Both the position numbers and the translations under genes were made by a program. Of a stretch of DNA of 64,000 bases, positions 7,305 through 16,547 are shown piece by piece (the first letter of the stretch is position 1; every line of letters starts with the position of its first letter). The stretch is from Verrucomicrobiales bacterium (GTDB lineage: Bacteria; Verrucomicrobiota; Verrucomicrobiia; Verrucomicrobiales; DEV007), in assembly GCA_002698785.1 (NCBI GenBank), contig PAAG01000051.1:124001-188000 (forward strand), in the 5' to 3' direction. The notes below the pieces were generated by a model. The model searched no databases. It had not been told where the DNA came from and worked only from the letters and a program-made list of their open reading frames with translations.

Positions 7305-10103
7305 TCAGGTCATGGCAAGAATGAGTCGAACGGAATCCACACGCAGAGGAGTATCCTTGAGATAAGACTCCATCTGCTTCTGTTCTTCGCGGATTCGCTC
7401 CACCTCCTCGTCTCTCACTGGATGCCCAAGTTCCTGCAGCCGAACCAGCCTTTCGACCTCGGCTCCAAGTTCCTCATTCATCTTTTCGACCGCATCTTCG
7501 CGGATCTCATCGGCGAATTCATCGGAAACCTTGCCCGCAATTTCGAGCAACTCAGGAACAACTCCGCGGAGCGCTTTGCTCTTTTCGCGAAGGAAAACGG
7601 ATGGCCCCGGCCGACCGTCTTTCCGGATTCGTTCAATCGAAAAGTCATCCGTACGGTTGCGCCCTTTCTGGTCAACGATCCGGCGGATTGGCTTCGCTGG
7701 TAGAAATCGCTCCACGTGCAGATGAGGTGGCGCGACACATTCCAGAACCGAAACGGTCTCCACCATCAGAAGCTGTTCACCAGCATTTTCGAGTCGGAAA
7801 AAGGCAGCATTTCCGTGATCCGTCGAAAGAAGGCTCTCGATCGCACTGATCACCATCGGATGATCTGCAGTGAGAAATGTGATGTCCTCTCGTGCCAGAG
7901 CGACATTCCGGTCAAACGTAACGGACATCCCTTCTTCGGGGAGCCCCGGAAACGCATCCGCAGAGAAAAGGTGTTCTGGAATCAACACGTAGCTCCGGCT
8001 CTCCAGATCTTCCACCGTGACGCCGAAATGATCGAACAACTTCAGCATCAGGAACTCAAGACGGGTATCTTCGTCTAGATCCTGAATTTGAGATACCAGC
8101 GCCTGCCCCTGATCCCGGTCGAAAGAACTCAACTCAAGCAAGTGATCTCGCCCGGCTTCCAGCTCTTCATCGACTTTCTTTTTGAACTCCGCTGTCTTAT
8201 CGAGAAAATCAGGCAATTCGGACTCCCTGTCTTCAGCATCTGCCTCCATGAGGCGATTGAGTTCTTCGTTGAACTCGCGGTAAATCGCTCCCGCTCCGTG
8301 AAGAGTTTGCTCGAACGCACCTAGCCCCCGGTGATACCAGAGAGCTTTCAACTCTTCATCCGTCCCTTCCACAAACGGAACGTGGATGTGGATGTCTTCG
8401 GTCTGCCCGATTCGGTCGAGTCGGCCGATACGCTGTTCCAGCAATCCGGGATCAGATGGGAGATCAAACAGGATCAGATGGTGAGCAAACTGGAAGTTGC
8501 GGCCCTCCGAACCAATCTCGGAACAGATCAGAAGGCGTGCGCCGTCTTCTTCGGCGAACCATGCCGCATTCTTATCCCGCTGCAAAAGGCTAAGCCCTTC
8601 GTGGAATAATGCTGCCTGCGCGCTGATTTTTTCTCGCAACGCCGCTTCGATCGCTTCCACAGTCTCCCGAGCGTGGGTGATGAGTAGGAACTTCTCCTCC
8701 GGAAGAGACTTCAGGGATTCAACAAGCCAGTCGATTTTTGTCTCGAAAGACTTTTCCGCATCGCAATCGAGCGGATTTAAGTGGGCAACCCGAGTGGGAA
8801 AAGTATCGAGAACCAGACGACGGTTGCGGAAGAGAACTCGACCAGTTCCGTGCAAATCGATAAGCGCTGCGAAACATTGTTCGCGGCTCGCGGGAATATC
8901 GTTTTCTTTCAGCTTCTCTGCGGCCTCTTTTCCCAGCAGGCTCGCGATCTCCTTGAGATCTTTCGCCCGCATTTTCTCTTCGGAACGCAGACGGTCGGCC
9001 AGGTTTGAAATGGATCGATACTTATCCGATTCCTTGATGAACTCATTCAGATCCGAAAAGCGAGCAGGATCGAGCAAACGCAAGCGTGCGAAGTGGCCCT
9101 CCTGCCCGAGCTGTTCGGGAGTCGCAGTGAGAAGGAGCAGTCCGGCCGACTTTTCAGCGATGGCTTCGACAGCATCATATTCCGGACTTGAAGACTCCAC
9201 CGACCATTCGAGGTGATGAGCTTCATCAACAATCGTCAGATCCCAGTCAGCTTCGGCAGCCTGTTTGGCTCGCTTTGCATTTCCAGCCAGCCACGACGTA
9301 GCGCAGAGAATCAGTTGATCGTCGAAGAATGGATTCACATCCTTGTCTTGATTTTCTGCCTCGGTTTCAATCGAAGCAGCCCTCTCTTCGTCGTAGATCG
9401 CGAATGACATCGCGAAACGGCGGTAAAGTTCGACGAACCATTGATTCACCAGAGCATCGGGAACGAGAATCAAAATTCGATTCGCGTTTCCGCCAAGGTG
9501 CAGGCGATGGAGAATCAAACAGGCTTCAATAGTTTTCCCGAGACCGACTTCATCAGCTAGAAGGACTCGAGGCACTTTTCGGTTCGCTACTTCCTCAGCA
9601 ATGTAGAGCTGGTGTGGAATCAGGGAAACTCGCCCGCCTACAAGCCCACGAACGTCACTGGAGCGGGCCTCATGCTGATTTCGGATCGCAGACTGTCGCA
9701 AACTCCACAGCCGTGGGTCGTCGCTCACCCCGGACAACAGTCGCTGCTCCGGGCGCTGGACGTTCATCGTATCGGAGAGACTACTTTCTGGGAGCTCTTT
9801 TCCCTCTGCGTCGATGTAGATGAGGCACTTTTCCTCTTCGCGAACATCAGTGACCAGAAATGAATTCCCCTCCTGATCTTTCACCGTATCGCCAGGTTCG
9901 AAAGCGACCCGGCGTAGGGGAGCATTTCGAGACGCGTAAGTAAGCGTCTGGCCAACGGCAGGATAAAACGCCTGCACGTGAGAAAGGTCTGCTTTTAAGA
10001 TGAGGGCCAGGCCATACTCGGCCTGAGTTTCACTAATCCATCGTTGTCCTGGTGCGAACTCCGAAGGGTCCGCCGTGTCGGTTTGATAACGAGATGCTCT
10101 CAT
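7305..10103 (-). CDS. rapA: RapA-type Swi2/Snf2 ATPase (RNA polymerase recycling factor)
   Basis: This 932-residue protein is close in length to Escherichia coli RapA (968). The N-terminal Tudor-like region starts F-A-P-G-Q-R-W-I-S and contains V-A-F-E-P-G-D-T, both hallmarks of RapA rather than of other Snf2 proteins. Walker A is A-D-E-V-G-L-G-K-T (about 183-191) and the DEAH box is V-D-E-A-H-H-L-E-W (292-300). The helicase C-terminal lobe has S-E-I-G-S-E-G-R-N-F-Q-F-A and R-I-G-R-L-D-R-I-G-Q. RapA binds RNA polymerase and frees stalled post-termination complexes using ATP. The C-terminal third is acidic and typical of the family. It is the first gene of a minus-strand run with the PBP and membrane-protein genes. 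It diverges from the metal-resistance block. Confidence 0.92.
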   Translation of the reverse strand: MRASRYQTDTADPSEFAPGQRWISETQAEYGLALILKADLSHVQAFYPAVGQTLTYASRNAPLRRVAFEPGDTVKDQEGNSFLVTDVREEEKCLIYIDAEGKELPESSLSDTMNVQRPEQRLLSGVSDDPRLWSLRQSAIRNQHEARSSDVRGLVGGRVSLIPHQLYIAEEVANRKVPRVLLADEVGLGKTIEACLILHRLHLGGNANRILILVPDALVNQWFVELYRRFAMSFAIYDEERAASIETEAENQDKDVNPFFDDQLILCATSWLAGNAKRAKQAAEADWDLTIVDEAHHLEWSVESSSPEYDAVEAIAEKSAGLLLLTATPEQLGQEGHFARLRLLDPARFSDLNEFIKESDKYRSISNLADRLRSEEKMRAKDLKEIASLLGKEAAEKLKENDIPASREQCFAALIDLHGTGRVLFRNRRLVLDTFPTRVAHLNPLDCDAEKSFETKIDWLVESLKSLPEEKFLLITHARETVEAIEAALREKISAQAALFHEGLSLLQRDKNAAWFAEEDGARLLICSEIGSEGRNFQFAHHLILFDLPSDPGLLEQRIGRLDRIGQTEDIHIHVPFVEGTDEELKALWYHRGLGAFEQTLHGAGAIYREFNEELNRLMEADAEDRESELPDFLDKTAEFKKKVDEELEAGRDHLLELSSFDRDQGQALVSQIQDLDEDTRLEFLMLKLFDHFGVTVEDLESRSYVLIPEHLFSADAFPGLPEEGMSVTFDRNVALAREDITFLTADHPMVISAIESLLSTDHGNAAFFRLENAGEQLLMVETVSVLECVAPPHLHVERFLPAKPIRRIVDQKGRNRTDDFSIERIRKDGRPGPSVFLREKSKALRGVVPELLEIAGKVSDEFADEIREDAVEKMNEELGAEVERLVRLQELGHPVRDEEVERIREEQKQMESYLKDTPLRVDSVRLILAMT

Positions 10104-10304
10104 TCAATCGATCGGGGCGAAGAGTGTAACGCTTTTCCTGCAATGCGCCACCCTCTCGTCCCACGAAAAATTTGTGTTTTGCTGGGGTGGCGACTTAAGC
10201 GAGTTCCTGCCCTGTGGCAACCCGGTTTCGACAGTGAAAATTGCAAACTTGGTACCCAAGGCCTGCTTGACTTCGCAAATGACTGCGCTTTTCTTGGCCT
10301 CACG

Positions 10305-10700
10305 ATGTGGCACCGCGCCTTCCAGACCTGTTTGCTTCTCGCTTCGCTGACGATTGCGATAGGGGCCAACACGTCTTTTTGTGAGTTCATCAACCTGTTT
10401 GGACTTGATGTCCACCACCACGAATCAAGCCGGCATCATCACTGCGCAGAAGCTCACGATCACGATTCAGACAGGGCTCCTTGCCCCGAAGAATGCGAAT
10501 CTGACATAACGGACGCGAATATTCCGAAAACGGTTTCGTTTCCTGTTTTAGTAACAGAAACGATTCTCCCTCTCTGGCAGGATTCCTTCCAGATTCAGAA
10601 GCCATTCAGGACAGAGATTTCTGATTGGGGTCATTGCTTGTCTTCGAGGCGTCCACCTCCGGCGATTTCTCCGCCGGTATCGGGCCGGTTCCTGATTTGA
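10305..10700 (+). CDS. Small His-rich exported protein at head of RND operon 1
   Basis: This 131-residue protein starts at the ATG at 10305, giving an N-terminal hydrophobic signal segment (C-L-L-L-A-S-L-T-I-A-I-G-A). Next comes a His/Cys/Asp-rich central part with clusters such as V-H-H-H-E-S-S-R-H-H-H-C-A-E-A-H-D-H-D. The frame is open far upstream, but those codons overlap the rapA gene on the other strand and encode no signal peptide, so the longer start is rejected. I do not recognise a named family. Small His-rich exported proteins at the front of Czc/Cus operons (CzcI-like) are a known theme and are thought to bind or sense metal in the periplasm. The function here is inferred from composition and position only. 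Confidence 0.6.
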   Translation: MWHRAFQTCLLLASLTIAIGANTSFCEFINLFGLDVHHHESSRHHHCAEAHDHDSDRAPCPEECESDITDANIPKTVSFPVLVTETILPLWQDSFQIQKPFRTEISDWGHCLSSRRPPPAISPPVSGRFLI

Positions 10701-10720
10701 TCTGACTTTTTCTGCCGTTC

Positions 10721-10740
10721 TTTCACCACCTTCGGTGAAA
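10721..10740 (+). promoter_or_regulatory. Hairpin between first and second genes of RND operon 1
   Basis: A seven-pair stem (tttcacc / ggtgaaa) with a six-base loop lies in the 140-bp gap before the TolC-type gene, followed 27 bp later by a second small palindrome, gtgcc-gt-ggcac (10767-10778). There is no U-tract, so this is not a classical terminator. It may stabilise or attenuate the transcript. Evidence is structural only. Confidence 0.3.
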
Positions 10741-10840
10741 TCTCGATACGGCTTGCTGTCGCCCAAGTGCCGTGGCACCTCCCGAAGTGCGATTACCGCC
10801 TCGTCATTTCAATTTTCTTTTTCTACTTTCATTTGTACTC

Positions 10841-12157
10841 ATGACTCAATTCCACAATATCCGGCCCCTGTTCTCGGCCCTGCTTCTTTTCGGGAGCATT
10901 GGGTTGATTGCCGGATTGCCTTTCCCTGCACCTGGGGAAGAAGCGCGCAGTCTCACTCGAGATGATGCAATTCGCCTGGCTTTCCAGAAAAACCGGGAGC
11001 TTGGCGTCGCAGCTCTCGATATCAAACGAGCAGCGAGTCGCATGCGCTGGTCGGGGCGCCTTGAGAATCCAGAGCTGGAACTTTCCTACAGCGGTGATGG
11101 CCTCGGGTTGGATGAGAATGAAAGCGTTTTCGAATTGGGCATTTCCCAGAAGTTTCCTCTGACGGCCAAGCTCAAAAACGAGAAGCATCTGCGACGACAC
11201 CAGATCATTCTGGCTGAAGCAGAAGTCGCAGAAAAGAGAAGAGAGCTTGCCGGAGAAGTGGACCTTGCCATCGTCGATCTTCTTTCGACCCGGGAGAAAA
11301 TTCGACTCTCCAACAAACTCGTCTCGCTCAACCGTGAAATCTCCGATTTCCTGAAAGAGCAGGCGAAACGAGGCGAAGTCTCAAATCTCGACGTAACCCA
11401 GGCAGTCTTGAATGGAAGAACGCTGGAGCAGGAGGTGAAATCCCTTTCGGCTCTGGAGAAGCAGCAGCTTTTGCAACTCAATCAGCTCATCGGGCTCGAT
11501 GCGACAACCTCGGTTGACCTGCAAAGCAACATGGCTCTTCCGGGAACACGACCGAGCTTCGACGTTTCTCTCCGCACCGTTCTCTGTCAGCGCCCTGATT
11601 ATGTTCTCGGCCTCACAAAGATTGATGAGGCGGAGGCAGCTATCACCTTGGAAGAATCGAAGCGATGGGAGGACATCGCAGTTCGGTTTTTCATGGAAGA
11701 GGAAGATGCCGTCGACGAACCGACCGGCTTGGAAAGCAACACTTTCGCGGGCTTTGGCATTTCAGTTCCTCTGCCCTTGCGAAATCGAAACCAGGAAGGC
11801 ATCGAGCAGGCCCAGATCAACCACGAAGCAGCCGCCAAGGAACTGGAAGCTGCCCGCTTTCGGATTCGAGGGGAATGCGAAGAGGCTTTCCACGAAAGAG
11901 CCGATGCATGGGACATCGCACGAGAAGCCTCAGGCGAAATTCTCCAGCTGGCAGAGAAGAATCTCGAAGACTTCAAAACGGCATACGAACAGGGTCAGGC
12001 CAGCCTGATCCAAGTACAAAGGGCTCAAGAGCAAATGCTTGAGCTACGAAATTCATCCGTCGAATACATCACTTTCTATCATCGGGCAGCAGCCCGGGTT
12101 CGCCTCGCTACCGGGAGTTATCCCGGCCTTTCAGTGAGCTCGGACCAACCAAAATAA
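10841..12157 (+). CDS. TolC-family outer-membrane efflux channel (CzcC/CusC type)
   Basis: Starting at the ATG at 10841 the protein has 438 residues with a signal peptide (F-S-A-L-L-L-F-G-S-I-G-L-I-A-G). The rest is the duplicated all-helical outer-membrane efflux protein fold: S-L-T-R-D-D-A-I-R-L-A-F opens the first repeat, L-E-N-P-E-L-E-L-S-Y matches the strand region, and the second repeat begins near residue 225. An alternative start 69 bp upstream (10772) would place a non-signal stretch before the signal peptide and is less likely. It would form the outer-membrane exit duct for the adaptor and CzcA-type pump encoded next. The adaptor gene follows after 11 bp, which indicates one transcript. 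Confidence 0.88.
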   Translation: MTQFHNIRPLFSALLLFGSIGLIAGLPFPAPGEEARSLTRDDAIRLAFQKNRELGVAALDIKRAASRMRWSGRLENPELELSYSGDGLGLDENESVFELGISQKFPLTAKLKNEKHLRRHQIILAEAEVAEKRRELAGEVDLAIVDLLSTREKIRLSNKLVSLNREISDFLKEQAKRGEVSNLDVTQAVLNGRTLEQEVKSLSALEKQQLLQLNQLIGLDATTSVDLQSNMALPGTRPSFDVSLRTVLCQRPDYVLGLTKIDEAEAAITLEESKRWEDIAVRFFMEEEDAVDEPTGLESNTFAGFGISVPLPLRNRNQEGIEQAQINHEAAAKELEAARFRIRGECEEAFHERADAWDIAREASGEILQLAEKNLEDFKTAYEQGQASLIQVQRAQEQMLELRNSSVEYITFYHRAAARVRLATGSYPGLSVSSDQPK

Positions 12158-12168
12158 TTTCATTCTCC

Positions 12169-13328
12169 ATGAGAACCCTATTTCCGATCTTGTTGATCGC
12201 GAGCATACCTTGGGCGCTTTTTGCCGCCGAGGAAGCAATCGATCCCGAAAGAGCCGCCAATACCGTCATCCTCGACAAGACAGCGGTGCAGAACTTGAAC
12301 GTCAAAACGGTCTTTGTCAGCGAAGAGCAATTCGAGTCGACTGTCTTCGCGATCGGGCGAATCGAAGAGATCCCGGCCAATCATTCCGTCCTGTCTTCCC
12401 GAATTGCAGGGAGAGTTTTCGAAGTAAATGCGTTTGTGGGTGACACCGTAAAACAGGACGAAGTGATCGTTCGACTCGAAAGCCGGCAACCCGGCAACCC
12501 GGCAACCCTCCCCCGATCATCGACCTGAAAGCACCTCGTGCTGGTCTTGTGGTGGACTCCCACGTTCGACTTGGGGAACCAGTTGAGCCTGAAAACGATC
12601 TTCTCGATATATCAGACCGATCAAAGCTCTGGGCTGTCGCAAAAATCCCTGAACCGGAAGCCAAAGGGATCGCACCCGGAACGAAAGCTCGCATTCGAAT
12701 TCCTGCGATTGGAGATGAATTGATCGAAGCCACTCTGACCCGATTCGGTGTCGAAGCGATTCGCGAAGCCGGTGCGATCGAGGGCATTTTCGAACTCGAC
12801 AATCTTGATGGCAAACTGACACCAGGCATGCGTGCCGAGTTTTCCATCATCACCGGTCTGAGAGAAAATGTAATGGCAGTCCCTCGCACTGCCGTTCAGG
12901 GAGACCCAACGAAGCGAGTAGTCTTCGTGAAAGATTTCGAATTGCCCAATGCCTTCGTTCGAGTTCCCGTCGCCTTGGGAGAACAGAATGAGGAATATGT
13001 CGAGGTTCTGACTGGTCTCTTTCCCGGAGACGAAGTAGTCACCCAAGGCTCGTATGCGCTGAGCTTTGCAGGCAGTGGAAGCGGCATGTCGCTCAAAGAA
13101 GCACTCGATGCCGCGCACGGGCACGAGCACAACGAAGACGGTTCAGAGATGACAGCCGAACAGAAAGCTGCGCGAGATGCGGAAAAGGAAGGGGCTTCCG
13201 GAAGCGGAAGTTCCCCTCTCAGCCTGCCAATCCTGATCTGGGCTGCTTTTACGACGCTCACCACTATCGTCTTCGGACAATTGCTGTGGAACCGATCGAG
13301 AAAATCCGCCGCACCGGCTGAATCCTGA
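12169..13328 (+). pseudogene. RND periplasmic adaptor, frame interrupted by an 8-bp repeat
   Basis: The N-terminal part (12169-12528, signal peptide, first lipoyl half ending V-I-V-R-L-E-S-R-Q-P-G-N-P) and the C-terminal part (open from before 12549 to 13328) are in different frames. The break is at three tandem copies of ccggcaac (12483-12506). Deleting one copy joins the halves as S-R-Q-P-G-N-P-P-P-I-I-D-L-K-A-P-R-A-G and gives an uninterrupted 383-residue adaptor of the HlyD/CusB type. The second lipoyl half, beta-barrel (K-L-W-A-V-A-K-I) and membrane-proximal domain (M-A-V-P-R-T-A-V) are all conserved, and the tail carries a hydrophobic C-terminal segment. As read, translation would stop at 12528 after 119 residues, leaving the pump without an adaptor. 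The gene looks otherwise healthy, so it may be switchable or newly mutated rather than decayed. The rebuilt protein has no alpha-hairpin between the lipoyl halves. Confidence 0.85.
12483..12506 (+). repeat. Three perfect tandem copies of an 8-bp unit inside the adaptor gene
   Basis: The unit ccggcaac occurs three times without mismatch, followed by a partial fourth (cc). Because 8 is not a multiple of 3, each gain or loss of a unit changes the reading frame. Two copies give an open adaptor gene and three copies give a stop shortly after. Slipped-strand mispairing at such repeats is a known source of phase variation. Confidence 0.9.
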
Positions 13329-13340
13329 TCTGATTTCGAT

Positions 13341-16300
13341 ATGCTCAATTTCCTGATCAGATTCTCACTGACGCAGCGGGCGCTCATCATTGCCCTCGCG
13401 CTAGTCATCCTTGGCATGGGTATCTGGAAACTCACCCAGTTGCCTGTTGAGGTTCTACCCGACCTCACCAAACCCACTGTTACCATCCTGACAGAAGCAC
13501 CGGGATTCGCACCCGAAGAAGTGGAAACACTCATCACCGTTCCGCTGGAAAATACCCTGATGGGTGTGAACGGAGTGACAAGATTGCGATCCACCAACGA
13601 CATCTCGCTTTCGCTGATCTTTGTCGAATTCGACTGGGATACCGACATCTACAAAGCGAGGCAGTTCGTGCAGGAACGTTTGACCGGGGCAAGCGAGACC
13701 CTTCCCGAGGGAATCACCCCTTATATGACACCAGCGGCCTCTCTCATGGGAGAGATTCTCCTCATAGGCGTCACGGACCCAACTGGAAAAACCGACCCTC
13801 GAGATATCCGGACCATCGCTGACTGGACTCTGTCCAAAGGCATCCGTTCCGTGCCCGGAATCGCCGAAGTGCTGGCCATGGGCGGCGGGGTAAAACAACT
13901 CCACATCCAGCCACTGCCAAACGAGATGCTCGCTCTCGATGTCACTTTCGAGGAAATACGAGAGGCGGCAGCGGGGGCTGTCAGCAACACCACGGGAGGA
14001 TTCCTCACCGAATCGGCACAAGAGATCATGGTTCGAAACTTGGCCATGACGACCAACCTTGATGCGATAGCAAATACAGTCGTGTCCTATCAGGACGACC
14101 GCCCTATCAGAATTGGGGATGTCGCTTCCGTTACCTGGGATGTGGAGCCCATGCGTGGCGATGCCGGAATGGGCTCGAAACACATGAAGCACAAGCCTGA
14201 TGGCGACTATCAGGGATATCGCGGTGTCCTCCTCAGCGTCACCAAATCTCCAGGTTTCGACACCATCGCTTTGACCGAAGCAGTGGAAGAGAAGTTAAAG
14301 GAACTCGAGACGGCTCTTCCTGAAGTAGCGGAAACGATTATTCTCTACCGGCAGTCCGATTTCATTCACCTCGCGATCGATAACGTGAAAGAAGCTCTTC
14401 GCGACGGTGCCCTCATGGTCGCAGTGATCTTGTTCCTCTTTCTGCTCAATTTCCGAGTCACACTGATCACCCTGACTGCGATCCCACTCTCCCTTCTCTC
14501 GGCGGTGCTGGTTTTCGACCTGTTTAATCTCACTGTGAATTCGATGACCCTGGGCGGATTTGCCGTGGCCATCGGCATGGTCGTAGATGACGCCATCGTT
14601 GATGTGGAAAATGTCTTTCGACGCCTGCGAGAAAATGCCGGCCGAAAAGTTCCTCGCTCGAAACTCGAAGTCATCGCGGAAGCATCTGCCGAGGTTCGGT
14701 CCTCCATTCTCTACGCGACTGTCCTCATCATCCTCGTCTTCGTTCCACTGCTCAGCTTGAGCGGCGTGGAAGGCCGCCTGTTCGCCCCGATCGCGATCGC
14801 AACCATTGTGAGCATGGCAGCATCCTTCGTCGTTTCCCTGACTGTTATTCCAGTGCTTAGCTCCCTCTTGTTAAATCCCAAGCCAGGCAAGGAGCATAGA
14901 GATATCCTTCCTGTGAGATGGTTAAAGGCAGGATTTCGCAATACCTCCCTCCGCCTATCCCTCGACCAACCACTGCTGGTGATCGCTGTCACCCTTCTCT
15001 TACTCGCGGCGTCTTTTGTGATTTACTCGGGGATGGGCGGACAGTTTCTCCCCGCCTTCCGCGAACCGACAGCAGTAGTCGCGACTACTGCTGCTCCGGG
15101 AACATCCCTCAAGCAAACGACCGAACTCGCTGACGCGGCAATGAACCAGCTGTTGCTCATTCCCGATGTGGAAACGGTTGGCTACCGCGCTGGCCGAGCT
15201 GAAAGAGGCGACCACGTTGTTCCCGTTTCCACCGTCGAGTTCGATGTTGAATTCGATAAGGAAACGGAGAGATCCCGCAATGAGATCATGGAAGACATTC
15301 GGGACAAAATGAAAACGATTCCCGGAACGTTCAGCGCCTTGAGCGGCCCTCTCGCCGATCGAATCGGCCACATGCTGAGTGGTGTCTCCGCAAAAGTCGC
15401 CGTGAAGATCTACGGCCCCGACCTCGAACAACTTCGGTCCATTGGAACCGAGATCGCCGAGGTCGCCAGGAAGATTCCGGGGATGGAAGAAGCGAAAATC
15501 GAACAACAGGCTCCGATTCCACAACTTCGAATCGAAGTCGATCGAGACCGCGCGCTGGCCTACGGAGTGAGACCAGCTGAGTTGAACGAAGAACTCGCAG
15601 CACTTATGGGAGGAGAAGCGGTCGCCGAGGTCTACGAAGGACAAAAGATCTACGACCTCGTCGTTCGTCTTCCGGAAGAATGGCGGGAATCCCCGGAACG
15701 ACTGGACGACATCTACATCGATACAACCAGCGGACAGATGATCCCTCTTCGCTACGTTGCCGACATTCGACAAGCGAGCGGACCGAATACCATTCTTCGC
15801 GAGAATACGCGACGTCGCTTTGTTGTTTCAATCAACCCAACTACCTCCGACCTGAACTCTGCGGTCGAACAATTGCAAAATGCCGTTAAGACCGAGGTCA
15901 CTCTTCCCGCAGGCTACAGCATCGCCTTCGAGGGAGAATACCAGGCACAGGCAAAAGCCAAAGAGCGCATCGCTATCACATCGGCAGTGATTCTGTTAGT
16001 GATTATTTTCCTACTGTTCAGCTACTTCAGAAGCGGATCGTTCGTAGCTCTAGTTCTCAGCAATATCCCCATCTCGGTGGTAGGAGGCATCTTTTTCACT
16101 TGGATGTTGCTCGATACTGTCAGCATCGCCAGCCTCGTCGGCCTGATCGCGATCTCGGGAATTGCTGCGCGAAATACGATCATGCTCGTGTCCCATTACC
16201 TCCACTTGATGCGCCACGAGGGAGAAACTTTCAGCCGTCAGATGATCATCCGAGGCACCGAAGAAAGGCTCGTCCCCGTCTTGATGACCGCCCTGTCTGC

Positions 16301-16499
16301 CGGGATCGCACTGATCCCGTTGGTTCTCGCCTCCGAAGCTCCCGGAAAGGAAATTCTCAACCCTGTCGCCGTCGTTATCGTGGGAGGACTAGTAACTTCC
16401 ACCTTCCTCGGACTAGCAGTAACCCCCGCCGTCTTCTACGCATTTTGCCGGAAGGCAGCAGAAAAATCCATCGCCGCTGGATCCGCCGCATCTGAATAA
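13341..16499 (+). CDS. CzcA/CusA-family RND heavy-metal efflux pump
   Basis: This 1052-residue inner-membrane proton/metal antiporter begins F-L-I-R-F-S-L-T-Q-R-A-L, typical of the heavy-metal efflux (HME) branch, and has the usual two sets of six membrane segments and two large periplasmic loops. TM4 carries the acidic stretch G-M-V-V-D-D-A-I-V-D-V-E-N, where HME pumps place the proton-relay carboxylates. Motifs L-P-V-E-V-L-P-D-L near the first periplasmic loop and G-I-A-A-R-N in the second half also fit. Substrate (Co/Zn/Cd versus Cu/Ag) cannot be read with confidence. The His-rich neighbours would suit Zn, Co or Ni. It lies 12 bp after the interrupted adaptor gene, so loss of the adaptor frame could also reduce its translation by polarity. 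Confidence 0.93.
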   Translation: MLNFLIRFSLTQRALIIALALVILGMGIWKLTQLPVEVLPDLTKPTVTILTEAPGFAPEEVETLITVPLENTLMGVNGVTRLRSTNDISLSLIFVEFDWDTDIYKARQFVQERLTGASETLPEGITPYMTPAASLMGEILLIGVTDPTGKTDPRDIRTIADWTLSKGIRSVPGIAEVLAMGGGVKQLHIQPLPNEMLALDVTFEEIREAAAGAVSNTTGGFLTESAQEIMVRNLAMTTNLDAIANTVVSYQDDRPIRIGDVASVTWDVEPMRGDAGMGSKHMKHKPDGDYQGYRGVLLSVTKSPGFDTIALTEAVEEKLKELETALPEVAETIILYRQSDFIHLAIDNVKEALRDGALMVAVILFLFLLNFRVTLITLTAIPLSLLSAVLVFDLFNLTVNSMTLGGFAVAIGMVVDDAIVDVENVFRRLRENAGRKVPRSKLEVIAEASAEVRSSILYATVLIILVFVPLLSLSGVEGRLFAPIAIATIVSMAASFVVSLTVIPVLSSLLLNPKPGKEHRDILPVRWLKAGFRNTSLRLSLDQPLLVIAVTLLLLAASFVIYSGMGGQFLPAFREPTAVVATTAAPGTSLKQTTELADAAMNQLLLIPDVETVGYRAGRAERGDHVVPVSTVEFDVEFDKETERSRNEIMEDIRDKMKTIPGTFSALSGPLADRIGHMLSGVSAKVAVKIYGPDLEQLRSIGTEIAEVARKIPGMEEAKIEQQAPIPQLRIEVDRDRALAYGVRPAELNEELAALMGGEAVAEVYEGQKIYDLVVRLPEEWRESPERLDDIYIDTTSGQMIPLRYVADIRQASGPNTILRENTRRRFVVSINPTTSDLNSAVEQLQNAVKTEVTLPAGYSIAFEGEYQAQAKAKERIAITSAVILLVIIFLLFSYFRSGSFVALVLSNIPISVVGGIFFTWMLLDTVSIASLVGLIAISGIAARNTIMLVSHYLHLMRHEGETFSRQMIIRGTEERLVPVLMTALSAGIALIPLVLASEAPGKEILNPVAVVIVGGLVTSTFLGLAVTPAVFYAFCRKAAEKSIAAGSAASE

Positions 16500-16547
16500 A
16501 TCTGAATCTCAAACCTCTAACGTAAAAACCAATAAGAATCGAAACCC

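Noticed and set aside
10044-10304. N-terminal extension of the His-rich exported protein
   Set aside because: It overlaps rapA on the other strand and would bury the signal peptide; the ATG at 10305 is better.
12169-13328. Two separate genes, a short exported protein and an adaptor fragment
   Set aside because: Both halves match one adaptor, and removing a single 8-bp unit joins them exactly, so a frameshifted single gene is the better reading.
15000-15773. A 257-residue minus-strand frame opposite the CzcA-type gene
   Set aside because: Shadow of the pump gene, with low-complexity, non-family sequence.
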